From Cyathus striatus (Eukaryota > Basidiomycota > Agaricomycetes > Agaricales > Nidulariaceae): 64,000 nucleotides of DNA. The translations under genes were made by a program, and so were the position numbers. Shown here in pieces: positions 46,596 through 60,400 of this stretch. How positions within the stretch are numbered: the first letter of the stretch is position 1; every line of letters begins with the position of its first letter. The notes beneath the pieces are model-generated. The model saw only the letters and a list, made by a program, of their open reading frames with translations. It was not told the origin of the DNA and searched no databases. The stretch spans positions 2,294,001 to 2,358,000 of the forward strand of contig JAOVFP010000009.1 of NCBI GenBank assembly GCA_025738555.1, in the 5' to 3' direction.

Positions 46596-48545
46596 TCAAA
46601 GCGCCTCCTTGCGCTTGCGGAACATTAGTTGTCCCTTCGAATCGGGTACAATGGCGTATGCCAGCCATTGGCTCGACGGCCTTAGTTGATCTTTGAGTTT
46701 GATATCGTAGTTCAACAGGATATAAGCCAGCGTGGACTTGATCTCGTGCACGGCAAAGAACCTGCTCTCATCAGTCTCATCTCTACGTCGTAGTGGAAAA
46801 ACACACCTCCCAGGACAAGCATGCCTTCCCATCCCAAATGGAAGATACTCTGTCGAAGGCGAGGTGAACAAGTACTTGACCCTGTCCTCTTCCGACTTGC
46901 ACATATCGTAGAATCTGAACCCTTCAAATTTGTTTGCGTTCGTGTAGACGTTCTCGTCGTGGTGTAATGCGTCTGCTGCTACGCTGACGTATGTTCCGTA
47001 TGGTAGCGTGACACCGTTGGAAAAGGTGAACCCGCGCGGGTGGATTACTTTGCGCATTAACGAGACTTTTGGGGCGTTAGTGAGAAAATTACGAGGAAGG
47101 AAGGACGTACTCCCTGCGAGCCCGGAAACTCTCATGGATTCACGGACAAAGCTGTCTAACTTGTGTAGCTTTGCGATGCCGGCTTTTGACCAGCCTTCTT
47201 TGTCTATTGCTTCCTTTGCCTCTTCACGCAGTTCCTGGATGTATCGAGGGTACGTTGCGAGGTCGAATAATGCATTGGTGAGTGTCTACTTTCTTGTTAA
47301 TTTAATTCAAAGAGATTGGAAGGGACGTACGATGGAAGTAGTATGGATGGCTGCAAAGTTCAAGAACAGGATGCGCATGACGAGGTTCTCTGGTTCGAGC
47401 ATGTCGCCTTCGGCTTCGTCGATGAGCCAGGAGATCAAGTCGTCAGGCTTGTCCTCCCAGTCTTTCCCGTATTCTTTCTTCATCTCCACACGGTGAGTGA
47501 GGATTTCGCCGAGATGTTTCATTCCGTTTCTTTGGTAATACTTTAGTGGGGACACGAGGCGGCCCATTAATCTTCGGAGAGGTTAGATTTAGTATAAGGA
47601 CAGCATTGAGACTTACGGTTGGAGCACTTTCGGTGTGTGGTTTATTATTACAGCGGATAAAATTAGGTCTCTGCTAAAGTTGATGGCGAGCTTTAGGTAT
47701 GCTTGATTACGACCTGTGGTGGCGTCAGCATTAGCTCTGTGAAGGATAGATTGTCTTACAGAATGGAAGTCCAACAAAAATTCGGTTGCCAGTTCGAGCA
47801 ATCAAGTCAGTCATGGTGGTCAGAGCAGGAATACTCGTCCACTCTGTAAGTATAATTCATATGAGCATTAACTTGCGTCCTTTCAGATGACACGTACCTG
47901 TCCCCTTTGTTGGTACAAGGTCGTTCATAGACGCCACAATCTCGTCGTGAATGGCAGCACTGCGACTTTAATTAATATCGTTTCATTTCTAGGACGGGGA
48001 TCTCACCAATAAGGTCCAAAATGAGTTGTAAGTGTCGTTTGTACAATCTTCAAGTGATAGGGATTTTCACGCAAGCCAGATTTCGTGGTATAGTCCAGTT
48101 GTGTGTTCTTTCCGCGTCTCAGCCACAGCTCCATTTGACCAAAAATAGAACTCACATCACTCGAAGCATGATGGAACGAGAGTTCATCATCGCCGGCACG
48201 ACGAATATCATCGATAAGCTGAGGACCGTTGACTACAACTTCCCATTTTTGTATGGTCGGCACTTTGAAGATGGCGTCTGGATACCGGTAGTAGCCCTCC
48301 CGAAGGATGTCCTTTGCTTTGAGCACGAAACGGAGACCACCGATGAAGGATGTTAGGCGGCCTGATGGACCAACGGTAGGTATGTATTCGTACTAGATTT
48401 TCGTCAGTATGGGATTGAACTCATGTTGAAAACGCACGTTTTCTTTGTAATAACCATTCCGAAGGATTTGTCCCAGGAGTAATAGCACCACGCCAGTGAC
48501 ACCGTACACGAGGGAAGAAGCAGGGATGATCGGTGAGAAGTCCAT
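46596..48545 (-). CDS. cytochrome P450 monooxygenase, 509 residues
   Basis: A fungal microsomal P450. Ten exons on the minus strand: 48438-48545, 48156-48392, 48007-48107, 47898-47959, 47760-47843, 47617-47713, 47331-47571, 47111-47285, 46807-47065, 46596-46761. They total 1530 nt with continuous frame. An N-terminal anchor helix (residues 9-30) is followed by FKVPTIQKWEVVVNGPQLI. The I-helix oxygen-activation motif is FAAIHTTS (about 302-309) and the ExxR of helix K is ESMR (about 360). The heme-binding loop is FGMGRHACPGR with the Cys ligand (about 452). Length and all key residues are normal, so it should be active. The substrate is unknown. It resembles the large ent-kaurene-oxidase-like basidiomycete expansions, but I do not assign a CYP family. 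I chose the ATG at 48545 because it precedes the anchor directly. Confidence 0.93.
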
Positions 48546-49245
48546 TGCGAATGTGATGTCTTCTCGTATGTCTTGCACTATTTAAACCCACCACTTGCAG
48601 TCGCATTTAGTTTAGGTGGAATGAATGCTGTTTTCTCATGTTGATCATGAGGCAATATGAATGGGGCAAGTTATGTTGTGGGTCCCTTCGGATAACCAGA
48701 GATGTCTATAGATGGATTAGAGGCGTGTGCGGTGTATGTAGGGACGATGGTTGTTATCTCTGTAGTGGAACGATTCTTGAATTTTGGATTATCGGAGGCG
48801 CTGTGTAGTGTGCAGACTTGTGTGCCAATTTGGCGTCATTTGGTATATATTAAATTTGAAAATGGTAATCTCTATGGTACCGAGCTCGCGGCTACCGGCA
48901 TTGAAGCGCTGGCCCCTTAGCGAGTTCCATATCCAAGCTGACATTATACTGCTTTGGAGAGGGCCGGTATGTCATTTATACAACGGCACTTCCTGATCTT
49001 ACTTTCCACAGAAATTCCGCGGAATATATAGAGTTATGTCTGTATCATTCCTTTGCCGAGTGAATCTAGGCCAACTATAGATGCTCTCGGTATCGCGCTA
49101 CTGTAACTATGACTCTGAATTCATGTCACCGGTGCATAGTTATTAAAATAAGTGCAAGATAACATGAGTTTGAAGCTAGGAGCATGCTAGGAATTTACCG
49201 CGATACATTTAGGATGGGTTGAACTTTGTCAAGAATTTTCAAATT
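48546..49245. other. promoter-side interval of the P450
   Basis: About 700 bp between the P450 start and the GNAT stop, mixed composition. I see no coding exon, RNA gene or repeat in it. Confidence 0.5.
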
Positions 49246-50289
49246 TTAAACATCCTTCGTAAGCAAATTAAAGGTAACTTCCAGCTTGCCTACCGGAGCT
49301 TTTAGTTGTATTCCCCCCCTCAGCTGAAAACCGACTTTTCTGTAAAAATCAGACTAGACGAATATACCTTCAATCGTTGGTAATAAAATAGAATGGGGGA
49401 ATAGACACATACGTTTTCTTTGGAACTGGTGATGAGTGCCATGAATTGGCCTGTTTTCGCTCTCTAGATTATATGATGTTAGAATCAAATAAAACGATGC
49501 AATAATAACAGTACTTTTTCCATCACATATTTTAGAAGTGCAGTCGCATTTCCTTGTCTCCTGTACTCTTCTTCCGTCCCGATTGAATAAACATACCACG
49601 ATTCCTTCGCGTTCTGTCGAAATAATATGGTGAATACCATCCTATCAGTCCTATATGTAATGAAGCATCATACTCTAGGCTTCAGGATTCCATCTTTAAA
49701 TTCTTTCATTGATTTTGTATACTGATGAAGGTTTTTAAATAAGTAATTTCACTAACAAACAAAGGAAACAGTAAATACAGTAGTTGCCCACCAATCTTGA
49801 ACTTTTGGCGTTAACTGATCAAAAAACTCATAGTATCCGAAAGTTGCTCGTTGCTCCTCCCTGTTTAGTCATATCGTGCTAAGTAAATTTGAATCTCTAG
49901 GTTATTATTAACTGGATTTTCACGTTTCAAATCGTTCTTTTCCTGGGGGAAACCAAAGGCAGTAAGACACAATCTTATTATCTGCGAAAACAACATGTAT
50001 TTCTCCTTCTTGAGCAGTTGCTTGTACGAATGCCCTAAAGAATGGTCGTGCCAAACTTTTGTGACCCCCCGTCAACATTTGAATCAATTCTCCTTCACAT
50101 CAATACATCAGTACAAAACTCTCAATTCGCGGTGGGCGATGTACGGTACCACTGTCAAAAGACCTAATGGCGACATTTATAGTCTCCTCTATTTGTGCGG
50201 CTGAGCCACAAATTAGTATATCACTTTGCAGTCGAAGTTGCAAGAGACGCACGTGTTGGATTTGTAAGGTGTTGTACAGTGGGCGGCAT
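49246..50289 (-). CDS. GNAT-family N-acetyltransferase, 213 residues
   Basis: An acetyl-CoA-dependent acetyltransferase of the GNAT fold. Eight exons on the minus strand: 50253-50289, 50153-50200, 49924-50092, 49779-49860, 49674-49721, 49515-49613, 49413-49463, 49246-49353. They total 642 nt with a continuous frame. The body reads MLTGGHKSLARPFFRAFVQA, GEIHVVFADNKIVSYCLWFP, then TEEQRATFGYYEFFDQLTP. The acetyl-CoA-binding motif A appears as YSIGTEEEYRRQGNATALL (R-x-x-G-x-A, about residue 145). Strand 5 and helix 4 follow (FMALITSSKEN, FYRKVGFQLRGG). Typical of the many small GNATs of mushrooms with unknown acceptor. The first exon (MPPTVQHLTNPT) is the least certain part. Confidence 0.88.
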
Positions 50290-51324
50290 GGTAGATTTTG
50301 CAACAGTCTTTTACACGAAAGGTCTTATTTATATTGCTAATCTGTGACACGATACGAGATAGGGAAAGAAAGAAGCTGTTATACTGGGTCTCCCTGTGAT
50401 CGCCCCTTTTCATTGACAACATAGCTCTCAGTGGTCGTGCAAATATAGCTGAACCTTAGTTAATTTTAGGATCAAAATTTTTGTCATACACTTGAAGGAT
50501 TCAGGTTTCTTTCCTACTTACAGGGAAGGGCTATATGTGAGATTGGGACTCAGGTAAGTATTCCGTCGAGGATTTTGAAGTACTGTATGTAACCCTGATT
50601 TGATCATGGACGTGATTTCGGGTAATTCTGTGCTTCGGCATTCTAACGGCACTACCTTCAGATCAATCATCTGCAAGCGGCAGGTCGGCAACCTCATCCA
50701 ACTTTCGTAGATGGGTTGTCGCTGGGTCGTCGGGACTCGAGCTTGAATAAAAACCATTTCGACTTATTTTAATCATAAATATAACGATTCTCTGGCCTTT
50801 ATAGTAAATATAAAACTGCATCCCTACGTCATTACAATTGTGCTAGAGTACTGCGCCGAGAAAAGAACTCCGGTATCTGCCTATGGCATATGCTTCTAGC
50901 GGTATGTCAAATTTGATTTCTTTACAGTCATATGGAGTTACCTCGAATATAGGCCATGATAACACACGAAACGATTCAGTAGTTTCTAGTGCTCTATCTT
51001 GCTCATACATATGGCATTTCTGATAACCAAGTTACAATTAGTTGAATTAGGTGGCACAAAAAACGAGAACAAACAGCGGCAAGAGAATCCGACCGGCCAA
51101 GTTAGCATGACGTAGAGAAGATTATGAGCATGGATCGGAACGAGAGGTTGCACAATAAAGACGAATGAGACCAATATGGATAGGCGTACTTATGAGTAGC
51201 TTGATTGGTGAACATTGTAAATGTGGTAACTCATTAAATTGAATAAAACGCATATGATCATAAGTCATACGACAAGATTGGCAATCCAGGTAATGGAAAT
51301 TTACATAACTGGCGATGAACACCA
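50290..51324. other. intergenic interval without a supported gene
   Basis: About 1 kb between the GNAT start and the 3' end of the carboxylesterase relic. Only short scattered open frames. Confidence 0.5.
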
Positions 51325-53772
51325 TCATGTGCTACCAAATAGAAGAGGAGAAATGCTACTTAAGAAATTGATAGCATCGGCACGATAGGTATCATCTGTA
51401 AGAATAACTGATGGGATGGAATCAACAAAAGTGAAAAGTGGTGGTGCGGAAGCCTACGAGCCCCATTGCGGCCAGGTGAGATTCCCGATTGTAATGAGAC
51501 TGTTCGGATGTGGAGGGTTGGTTGGATTCAAAGTATTAATGAAATTCACTGATACAAAAGGTAGTGATGTTAGAGCCGAGCCTCTACAAAATATTTTTGC
51601 AAACATACCGAGTGCATCGGTTCCAATGTAATCTGGTAGAAGTCCAGTTGCTGTAAATTCAGGTCCATCCGAGCCATGATAAGAACCGAATACAGGGAAA
51701 AGTTTGTTCTTTTTGGAAACTTGACATTCTGTTAGTTCCTCATGTAATAAAAGATTCGGGAGGTGTCCCTACGAAAAGCGTATGCTGGCTGCGTCTTTGA
51801 GGCATACTCTAAGAAATACCGCCTCGGAGCCTGGAAAAACAGATCTCCTTAGACGGCAGCTATTCTTTTGAACTGAGGTCTAGTAATTCAAGTTTGATGT
51901 CAAATGGAAAACTGTTAATGTGTTTTACGTACGTAATGGCGTTGAGAATTCCTGTTCCAAAAGGAGAACCCTACAGTGTAGATTAGATGAGTACACGAAG
52001 GTCACTGGAGGGTTCTCTGGGTATCTCACTTGTGTAATATCTTCCGGATAGGCTTGTTCCAAGGTAGATAGTTGTGCAGAAGATATCCCTGGGTAGAAAC
52101 TTATAGATAATGATGTTAGCAACCACTATGGATAAAAGATTTGTAACGCTTACTTTGATGCCATGTAATCCAAGAACTGTGCATTGGTCCTGGTGTTATT
52201 ACTGAGACACAGTTGACACTTCAGGGACTCGTTACACAGTGGACATACGTTATATTAAGCGTGCTTATTGAAAATATACTTTTTATGTTGTAAGATGACG
52301 ACGGCGCAATGAAATAGATAGGTTGCCGCTTACGTTGCTTCGTCATCGCACTCTCCAACCATCACGGGAACCTTAAGATGAGATGTAAATTTGTTAGACT
52401 TTAGTTAAATCACTTAAACAGCCCTTACATTAGCATAAAGTCCATGTTGGATGGAAGAAAGGAATATTTAGAGCCGAATAAAGTAATCCTAACGGAGCGT
52501 TTGCGACGGATGAGTTGATTTTATCAGTTGAAACGGACCGCAAACAGCTAAGAGTGTCTCCAGAATCAGAACATCCAGCACTGTTTACGAACTGGTCGTA
52601 GAATTGTTGCTGGCTGACGATATCAGGCAGAGGCATAGGAAAACCAGATTTCTGGGCAGTTTTTAAGCATGCTGAGCTAAATCACAAGTGGTCGTTACAT
52701 ACCATGAATGCCCCACGAAATAGACCATTTGTGTTTCCATCGTTTAGAACAAGATGAAGCCCGATCGAAACAGAACCAGCGCTTTGTCCCCACCTTAATA
52801 TATCTGTGAGTGCATGGCTTATGCTCAGAGAATGCTGTGCATACATAGTAACCTTAGATGCATCTCCACCGAATGCGCCAATATTTGTCTGGACCCACTC
52901 AAGTGCAAATAGTTCTGGAAGATAGATAAGAAAGGTATATTGTAGAAGTATATGAAGCTCACGGTCTCTAATACCAAGGTTTCCTACTTTGGCTGATTTT
53001 ATTTCTGAACCTCCAAGAAACCCAAGTGCTGGAACGATTATCGCAAACAATTTGAATTATTAAATGGAGAAGCACGTACGACCTAGGCGATAATTGGCTG
53101 ATACAAGGATGATTGGCTCATCCAAGGCAATTGACCTATCGATGACCGGTCCGCCTGGCCCGCTTTGAGTGTTATTTCTGACTTCAAATCCTCCTATGTG
53201 ATATATGATGATTATTGCACATTATTAACATAAGAATGCAAATATTACCGCCGTAAAGCCACTAATATATGTTCAAGGTTAATCAGGAATATTTGAGAAA
53301 TAATATCAAAGCCGCACAAAGAGAACAGGTATCTTAGTACCATTGGCAATAGTGCTTGGTTTGATTATATTAATTGACAGGCCTGTCGAATGCAACTTGG
53401 TTAGTAAAACGCAAACAACAGTGAATCACGCTGCCTACAGTCCTCAGAAGTCGGGATGGAAGAATTCAACTGTAGGCATGCTGGTCCATATGAAGTGGCT
53501 TGCCGAATTCCATTGAACGGAACCGGAGGCTGGGGAAGGTTCAAGCGCAGATTGCCCACCCTTGGTTAAAAATTCGTAAGTGTCATGTTTAAAGCAAGAT
53601 TAAGAACATTTAGAACATACGGTGGAGCAGCAAATGGAATACCAAGGAATTGATCTAAGTCACCCGTAGTTGACCCTTGAAGAGTGCCGTACGAGAGCTG
53701 GATTATAGGGTCCTGAGCTGCCACGCTAATCAGAGCCAAACCAATAGAACTGAACAACACGAGAGGATTCAT
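51325..53772 (-). pseudogene. secreted type-B carboxylesterase/lipase, decayed
   Basis: Starts MNPLVLFSSIGLALISVAAQ (signal peptide), then YGTLQGSTTGDLDQFLGIPF. Successive exons read KIPVLF, WLYGGGFEVRNN (oxyanion loop), IILVSANYRLG, NIGAFGGDASKVTM and the nucleophile elbow WGQSAGSVS (Ser of the triad). Next come VPVMVGECDDEAT (acidic member), GSPFGTG, and the His region GSYHGSDGPEFT. So all catalytic blocks are recognisable in order. The frame is broken in at least three places: a shift near 52,470 before HGLYAN, a TAA at 51849-51851 inside IAAV-stop-GDLFFQAPRR, and a TAG at 51454-51456 inside WPQWGS-stop-ASAPPL. I call it a pseudogene. Two adjacent assembly errors plus a misread splice site is the alternative. 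Confidence 0.8.
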
Positions 53773-56091
53773 GTTCAACAAAAGTTATGGGGTTGTAACT
53801 TATTGCTTTACAGATTGCTTTAAATCACAAAAGTTTAACATTTCCGATTAAACAACGAAAACCTGACATATATCCAAATGAAGTTATACAACCTTAAAAA
53901 TAGTAGTGGCGCAGACATACCCTTCAATCTTTTGAGGTGGATTTGATAGATACCTGTTCAAATGTTGCTGCGCACTGCGCATTTGAGCTATATATTTAGC
54001 AGAATCGATATGATGGAGAAAAGAGCACCTTCTTTCTTCTCATATTAACACATTTCGTCTATCTGTGCCTGTGGAATAGACAGCGCAATAAATAGCTGGC
54101 AACGCTTACAAAAATGCAACCTGGAGAAAGCATATGGAGTGTTCTCGGAAGGACGATATCATTTCCCCATATTTGTTCTTTCTGTTTCGTCTATGATCCT
54201 GCATGTCATACTATTTGGCGCTGCCGAAGGCCACAGAAAACTTGGTGGGGATCAGGGACACTGTGTGGGAGATTGGGAGCTGATAAACTTCTAGTAAGTA
54301 GTGGATAAGCTGAAGAAGACAAGAAGTAGATTATATGAAACAACGAAGAAGGACAGGGATTTACAGGCGTTGTACTTTGGTTGTACTGCCAGCCTGGCAG
54401 CAGGTTCTTAAGCTTGAAAGTTGACACAAGTTGACACGCGCTACGCTCTTCGCTTACTGTAAGTTATTAACATTAGACATTACAGCCAAACATTATGTAA
54501 ACGGATTAATCTGTCCGAGATATTTACAAGGATCAAATACTCGGAATGGTCGACTATGTCGACAGAAACCTTGCTTGCTAGAAAACAAGGAAAAAGAGAA
54601 AAATAAATAATAATAAATAAAACGAAGTCAAAGATTTTGCGAGACCTCAAAGATTCCATATTCTTACAACCACATGACACAGAACCCATGGAGGATGACA
54701 GATTGGAGAGATTGGATGCGAAGACTAAGAGACAGTGGGGGGAAATCAAGTGAAACAGGCTGGGAGGAAACATAACTAACAACAATGTATTCATGTAGTA
54801 GACTATCATAATGAGACAAGTCAATAACATACATGCAGTACGCTAACATGTTACAGATGGGTGGAAGGAAAAGCAAGGGTCAGAACAACAGGCCAATGAA
54901 TCACCACATTGACGCACCCACCAGACCAGCACGACGATTGCATTGAAGGGACATGGCACTAACGCAGAGTGGAAGGGTCGACCAGAGCAGATGCAGACTT
55001 CAGCGACACAATGCAATGTTCACATCGATCAGGGGAGGGGACGCACGGAGGAGAAACTGTAGATCTCAAGAACACCTGCCCAGACTAACAATGATTGCAT
55101 TGTAGGGGGTAGAGACGGAGGGAAGAGGAGCAAGAATAGCCAATCAGGTGAAGGGATCTCGGCAACATCTGCGTAGACTGGGGGAACTGATGGAGAGAGG
55201 AGCAGGAAGACGATGCACAAAGAGCGGAAGAGTAGGACAGCACGGTACAAAGTTCCTGACAACGATCATGTTGAACAGGGGAGGACATGGAGAGACCAGC
55301 TCGATGATGTCACACAGACCAATGAGAGGAGAACAAATGCACATGCACCACACAAAAGATTTCTGTTGGTGAGCAAGGGAGAAGAAGGGTGCACTGGAGG
55401 ATGGCACGCAGACCAGAGAGGGATGGGGGCCGGGGAGATAGGTTGGGGCTGTTGACATATTGTCGACGACGACTAGCAGGACAGAAGGAATGATGTAGGC
55501 CGTTGAGCCATTTGGACGTTGAAGGAGGTGGGCATATAGCGACATTGGCTGTTGAGATGCCAAAGCGCCAAGGAGGGGGGCATGAAGAGCAGGCTTGTGC
55601 CATTGCTGGGGAAGTGGGATGGTGACAGGGACACTGTGAGACAGCAACAGCATAATGATAACAAGGAGAGGAAGAGTACTTACATTTTATAAGAAAAACA
55701 GTGTGGGGGACAACATTGACTAGAGGAGGGGGGTGCGGTGAAGAGAGTCATGCCGACGACGAAGAGAGGGGGGGGGAGAAAACAGCGTGACGTGCCGATG
55801 ACGACAAGAGAGGAGGGAGAGAGATGAGAAAGACCTGGAGAGGACGACATGACAGGGATTTTCGACGATGGACTTTGAACAGAGTAACATTTCTGTTACT
55901 TCATACTCTTGCTATTTCCTACTATGAAATACAAAAGTTTTGCCGGCCGAAGCTTCTTCCACTCTCCACTCTCCGCTCTCCCTCCTTTCCTTTATTTGCC
56001 TCCTTCATCATTGTTAGACCCACCATCGTCATCCAAGTCTATTGATTCATCACCCAGACCTTCGAGCCAATGCGCCAAGGAGAGAGAGGGA

Positions 56092-56155
<64 letters not shown>

Positions 56156-57240
56156 AAGCCGAGAGAGAGCCGAGAGTGAGAGTGAGAGCGAGGCGCACAT
56201 GTGACCGTGAGAAAAGTCACCTGAATGACGAAAAGTGGAACCCATTTTCACCTGGGAGATACCTTGGCAAGCAAGGTAACTTAGTCAGCTTAAGCGAATA
56301 AATTGTCGCTGGAAAGGGATATAAGTGCATCGTACCAGTGTTCGCAAAGTGCTCGTCTATACACTTCAGGTATAAGCACTTGAATGTATTATATCCTTCA
56401 TTTCTCTTTCTAATCACATGCCATTTTTAGAGCGATAAAGGCCAAGCAGAAGTAGCAATTTCAGAGGGTGTTGTGATTGGTGACCCGGATGATTCAAGAT
56501 TGAGAGTTCTGCGAGTGCCGAGAGCTCTTAAATACTTTTACTTGTTTTGTTTTTAAATTCATTCTCTCCTTTGCGTGCAGTTAACTGCATGCGGCTTATA
56601 TGTCCTGTGCTTCAATGGATTTTATGTCATTCATGGATATTGGAACCAATTATTATAGTTAGACTGTAGTTTAAATTTTGCAGCTTTATTGTTATTGTCG
56701 TCACATTGTATTTCTCGTTGGCTTATATTTTAGCTAGTTACTTGTGGCATACTACTAGCCTTAGTTATGTTATTCTCAACCTCGTATGAACTCGTAATAT
56801 TCCAATATATTAAGTACATAAACTTGGAAACACGTGCATAAAACAGCGTGCAACGCTCCGTACTGAATATGATTCCGAATCAGAATGCAGCTCAGTTCCT
56901 TTAAGGTTCTTCAGAATCAGATAAAAAGTGAAACATGTGGTGGGGTTCTCCGTCAGACCATGTGTTTCACGATGACATCCAGACCTTTAAAAGAAATGGG
57001 GTTCTTCTCGAAAGTCGAAAGTCTATCGAATTCAATTGCTCCTCTTCCTCGAAAGAACGGTTCGAAAGGAAAGTTGTTCTATAAGCATTTCAATTGACAT
57101 TCAACAGCGTGTCTGCCAAGTGGTGAGAACTGTGTAGGTGCTCACAGTTTCATTTTTAGAAGGCTGTATTTTCACTCCCCTTTGCGGGCTCCTCAATCAT
57201 ATTAATATCGCAACGTATTTAGACCATTGGTACTAAGCCC
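53773..57240. other. interval without a supported gene, purine-skewed part
   Basis: From about 54,840 to 55,850 the plus strand is strongly A/G-rich with GGAGAGG/GAAGAG-type words. The long minus-strand frames there (such as 55144-55653) are Ser/Pro/Leu-rich consequences of that skew. No family motif, no repeat unit that I can define, no gene called. Confidence 0.4.
56095..56150. repeat. (AG)28 microsatellite
   Basis: A pure AG run of 56 bp, with impure GA-rich sequence on both sides (56081-56195). Confidence 0.97.
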
Positions 57241-57470
57241 CTGGCTATTCCGAAGAACTCGAACGCCGATTAATACCGCGCATCCCGGTGCTGTGAATCT
57301 CGCAGCCCCTGCCCATCCTGGTGAATTCGAATGGAAGGCATTAATACCATGCATATCATTCTGTGCTGTGAACTTACTATTATCTCTTGGCTATCCCGGG
57401 AAACTCGAGCGCAAATTAATACCATGCATCCCCGTATTTTGAGTCTTACAACTTCTCCTTGTATATTAGT
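57241..57470. repeat. three tandem units of about 75-80 bp
   Basis: Each unit contains (C/G)CTATYCCGRRRAACTCGA or a diverged form, then ATTAATACCRYGCAT, then TGCTGTGAA or a diverged form. The three copies are clearly related but diverged. Confidence 0.6.
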
Positions 57471-60400
57471 AAGTTCCATCAATCCAACAAAAAAATTTAC
57501 ACAAACCCACTGGCATGATCTGTCTCTCCACAGAATTGGCAGCCGCGACGAACGCATCTTCTGGGAACCTGGTATATACAAATTATGTGGGAACCTTCTT
57601 CATACATGGTTCGCTCATGGCCCCCTGCAAGGTAAAAATCGCAGCTTCTTGATAGAGTGTTAAATTTTTTGCGCCAGTATAGCTGTCTGTCGTTAAAATG
57701 CTTTAGATCCGAATAGAAAGATAAAGTATAGAGCAGAATCATTGTCAAGTTTGAGCTCTTTTCAAGATCTATATCCGGATCAATATGATGTCCTTATTCT
57801 AATTTTGAGAGCATCGTTTCTGCCAGCATCATCAGGTGGCCTAACAGCGTGTATGATGACATCAGACCTGTTGGTAGCAGAAATAATAGTAACCTAAATT
57901 TATACCTGTATCTCATTCAGCAAGCTCATTAAAACGCCTCTGAAGATATAGTGTAGGAATTGAGTATCATAGAAGACACATCATCATGTATCCCTGTCAG
58001 GACTTCTAGCGCAGAGCCTGGAACGAAACGAAATAAAATAAAATAATGAATGACGCTGCTACTGTAGATAATGTCTGTACACTACCAACATAGGTGAAAA
58101 CACACCTGAGCCGGGTTCTTTAACAGCCAAAAAATACACAACGCTCTCACACGCACATGCGTGAGTATGGAAGATCCCACTACAGCCCAGGGAAATTAAG
58201 AACATCACCTTGGGGAGACACTCTGAACCACGTGAATGCTTCAGAGTGCAATAAAGGCTATGCGGCAATTAGACCAGTGCTTCGCGGGAATGGTGGGTTG
58301 TGGCATATATCCCCCCCATACGATGGTTGTGTTGATGAATAAGGAAGGATTCTCTGCTGAGAGTATGAGGCGGCAGCGATGAGAGGTTTAACTGTGGGTA
58401 TTGGTGGAAAGCTACGACTTGGTGAATATTCAAGTTCGTACTTCTCAGGCTAATTATTACGTGGAGATCCTTGCCGACGTATTGCCGAGACTATATACGC
58501 TGCAACGACGTGTCTGGCCTTCGTATTGAATCTGTAGTTGTTGATTATTCGTTATACATATATATAACGTGAGTCGACCAATATACAACAGCACCGGAAA
58601 TACTTTCAAGTAGTTGATGTGGCTTACCAACAGCTTTATGGAGAACATCATAAGCTGATCGCGTTGCGGGGTCTTATTACTGCTCGACGCGTTGATGCCA
58701 AAGTTTTCCTGTAGTGATTTTTCGCGGAGCAGTATGGACTTAGCTTCTTTACCCGTCGTAAGGCCCCGGATTTGGAGGAAGAGGGGACGAATAACTTGTA
58801 AATATATTAACGTGATGGCCAGCTTCTATTCTTGCCGTTAACAAGATGAAAGTGGATATTTCTACGGTTTGACACGAGCCAGCGATGTGCTAATCATTTG
58901 ATGTGTACACAATTACGGTTGGAGGAAATGAGGTCGAGATAAATCCGATAAAAGTCATATCGAACCGGTAGAAAGTTGAGTGGAAAGCACATTTCCATTT
59001 ACTCAACATTAACTCCTTCTGAAGTGGAGACAGTTACTATGTCCCCGGCCTATATCACACTTTTCATGAAGTCAGACTTGAAGATAATTCGCCGGGTAGT
59101 ACGGAGTTCTGATGTTGTTCTGATGAACCACAATTTTTTGATGTTATCGAAGATATGTGCTGGGCAAGGTAAGTTAAGTATAGTCGTACCAGGACTACGG
59201 AATATGGGAGTAAAAGACAAGCTACCATATGTCTCAGTGTACGTCAAGTGGTACGAGGTGAGTCCCACACTGGAGATACGCCACTTTCTCGGCAACGATG
59301 AACCTGAGTGGGAAAAACATAGCATTCATTATAAAAAATATTAAAAAATAGAGCAAAGGGGGGAATTCTGACATATTGGAATCTATGTATAATATTATAC
59401 CTTGTGACCTAGCTCTTCGATAACGATAAGTAAATGTAAAGTTCCAACCGACAGGAAAGAGATTCAAACTTACATAAGTAATGATCACGAGCCCACTGTT
59501 ATCATTTTAGGGCTCCGACGAACTCAGCTGGAGCCTGGAAGGGAGCGGTTGACAACGTCGATTCCTGACTCGTTCACTTCCTATCCTCACTGCTTAGTTC
59601 TTCTGATAAGCTTATTTTGTCATTCAATAGCAAGATTCGAGATGTAATATGAAGATATATTACATATCAGTGAGACTGTTACTCGATGGCACTGCGGTCC
59701 GCTGCTGGCGTTCGACACACTCAGCACTAACGACGCGTCATAGGCCACCCGACCACGCTAGGCTCGAAGGCTCCCCACGAATGCAAGCCTGCTCCGTTTT
59801 TACAGGAAAATTACTCTAGGAAGATTCCACATGAAGAATGGGTCACATAGTATAGACCTCACAGGCTGGGAACAGAAGCTGAGATCGTTGAGGGATTCGG
59901 AGCAAAAGTCGCCACGGCGACGGAACTATGAGCTTGGACGGGGAACGGTGCTTCTACTTCGTACGCCTTATCCTCTCTAATTAGCGCTACAGTAAAATAC
60001 TCGTTAAGCACCATACAGTGTAGATACATCCAAGATAAATCGGTGAACCAGTGCCCTCTGAAACGCTCTAGCAGCTTCTGCGCCTCTGATCAATGGATAA
60101 AAAGTTTCTTTTCTCCTTTAGAGCTCTGTAAAAATTGAATGCGCCACACCACGTCTTCCCTCCAAATATGCTAAGTTGCGTGCTGTTGTTGAAGGGAAGG
60201 CTGTTTCTGACCCATCATGCGCATAGCAACAAGCGATAAATGAGGTATAAGCTTTCTCCTCATGTTCTCTACAAGGTTTAAATTTGAATACAATGGTCCT
60301 TTTAGACATTGTTCTATAAGACAATCGAACTGCGCAGTCTAGTCGCATCCTGGTCACATTGCCTGGGCAGCGTATATCTCCTGACTCTACTTTCTGTGAT

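Noticed and set aside
55144..55653. Minus-strand ORF of 169 codons
   Set aside because: Sits in a purine-skewed stretch that empties all minus-strand frames of stops. The peptide is Ser/Pro/Leu-rich without motifs.
55909..56198. ORFs ending in Arg-Glu or Leu-Ser dipeptide repeats
   Set aside because: Translation of the (AG)n microsatellite.
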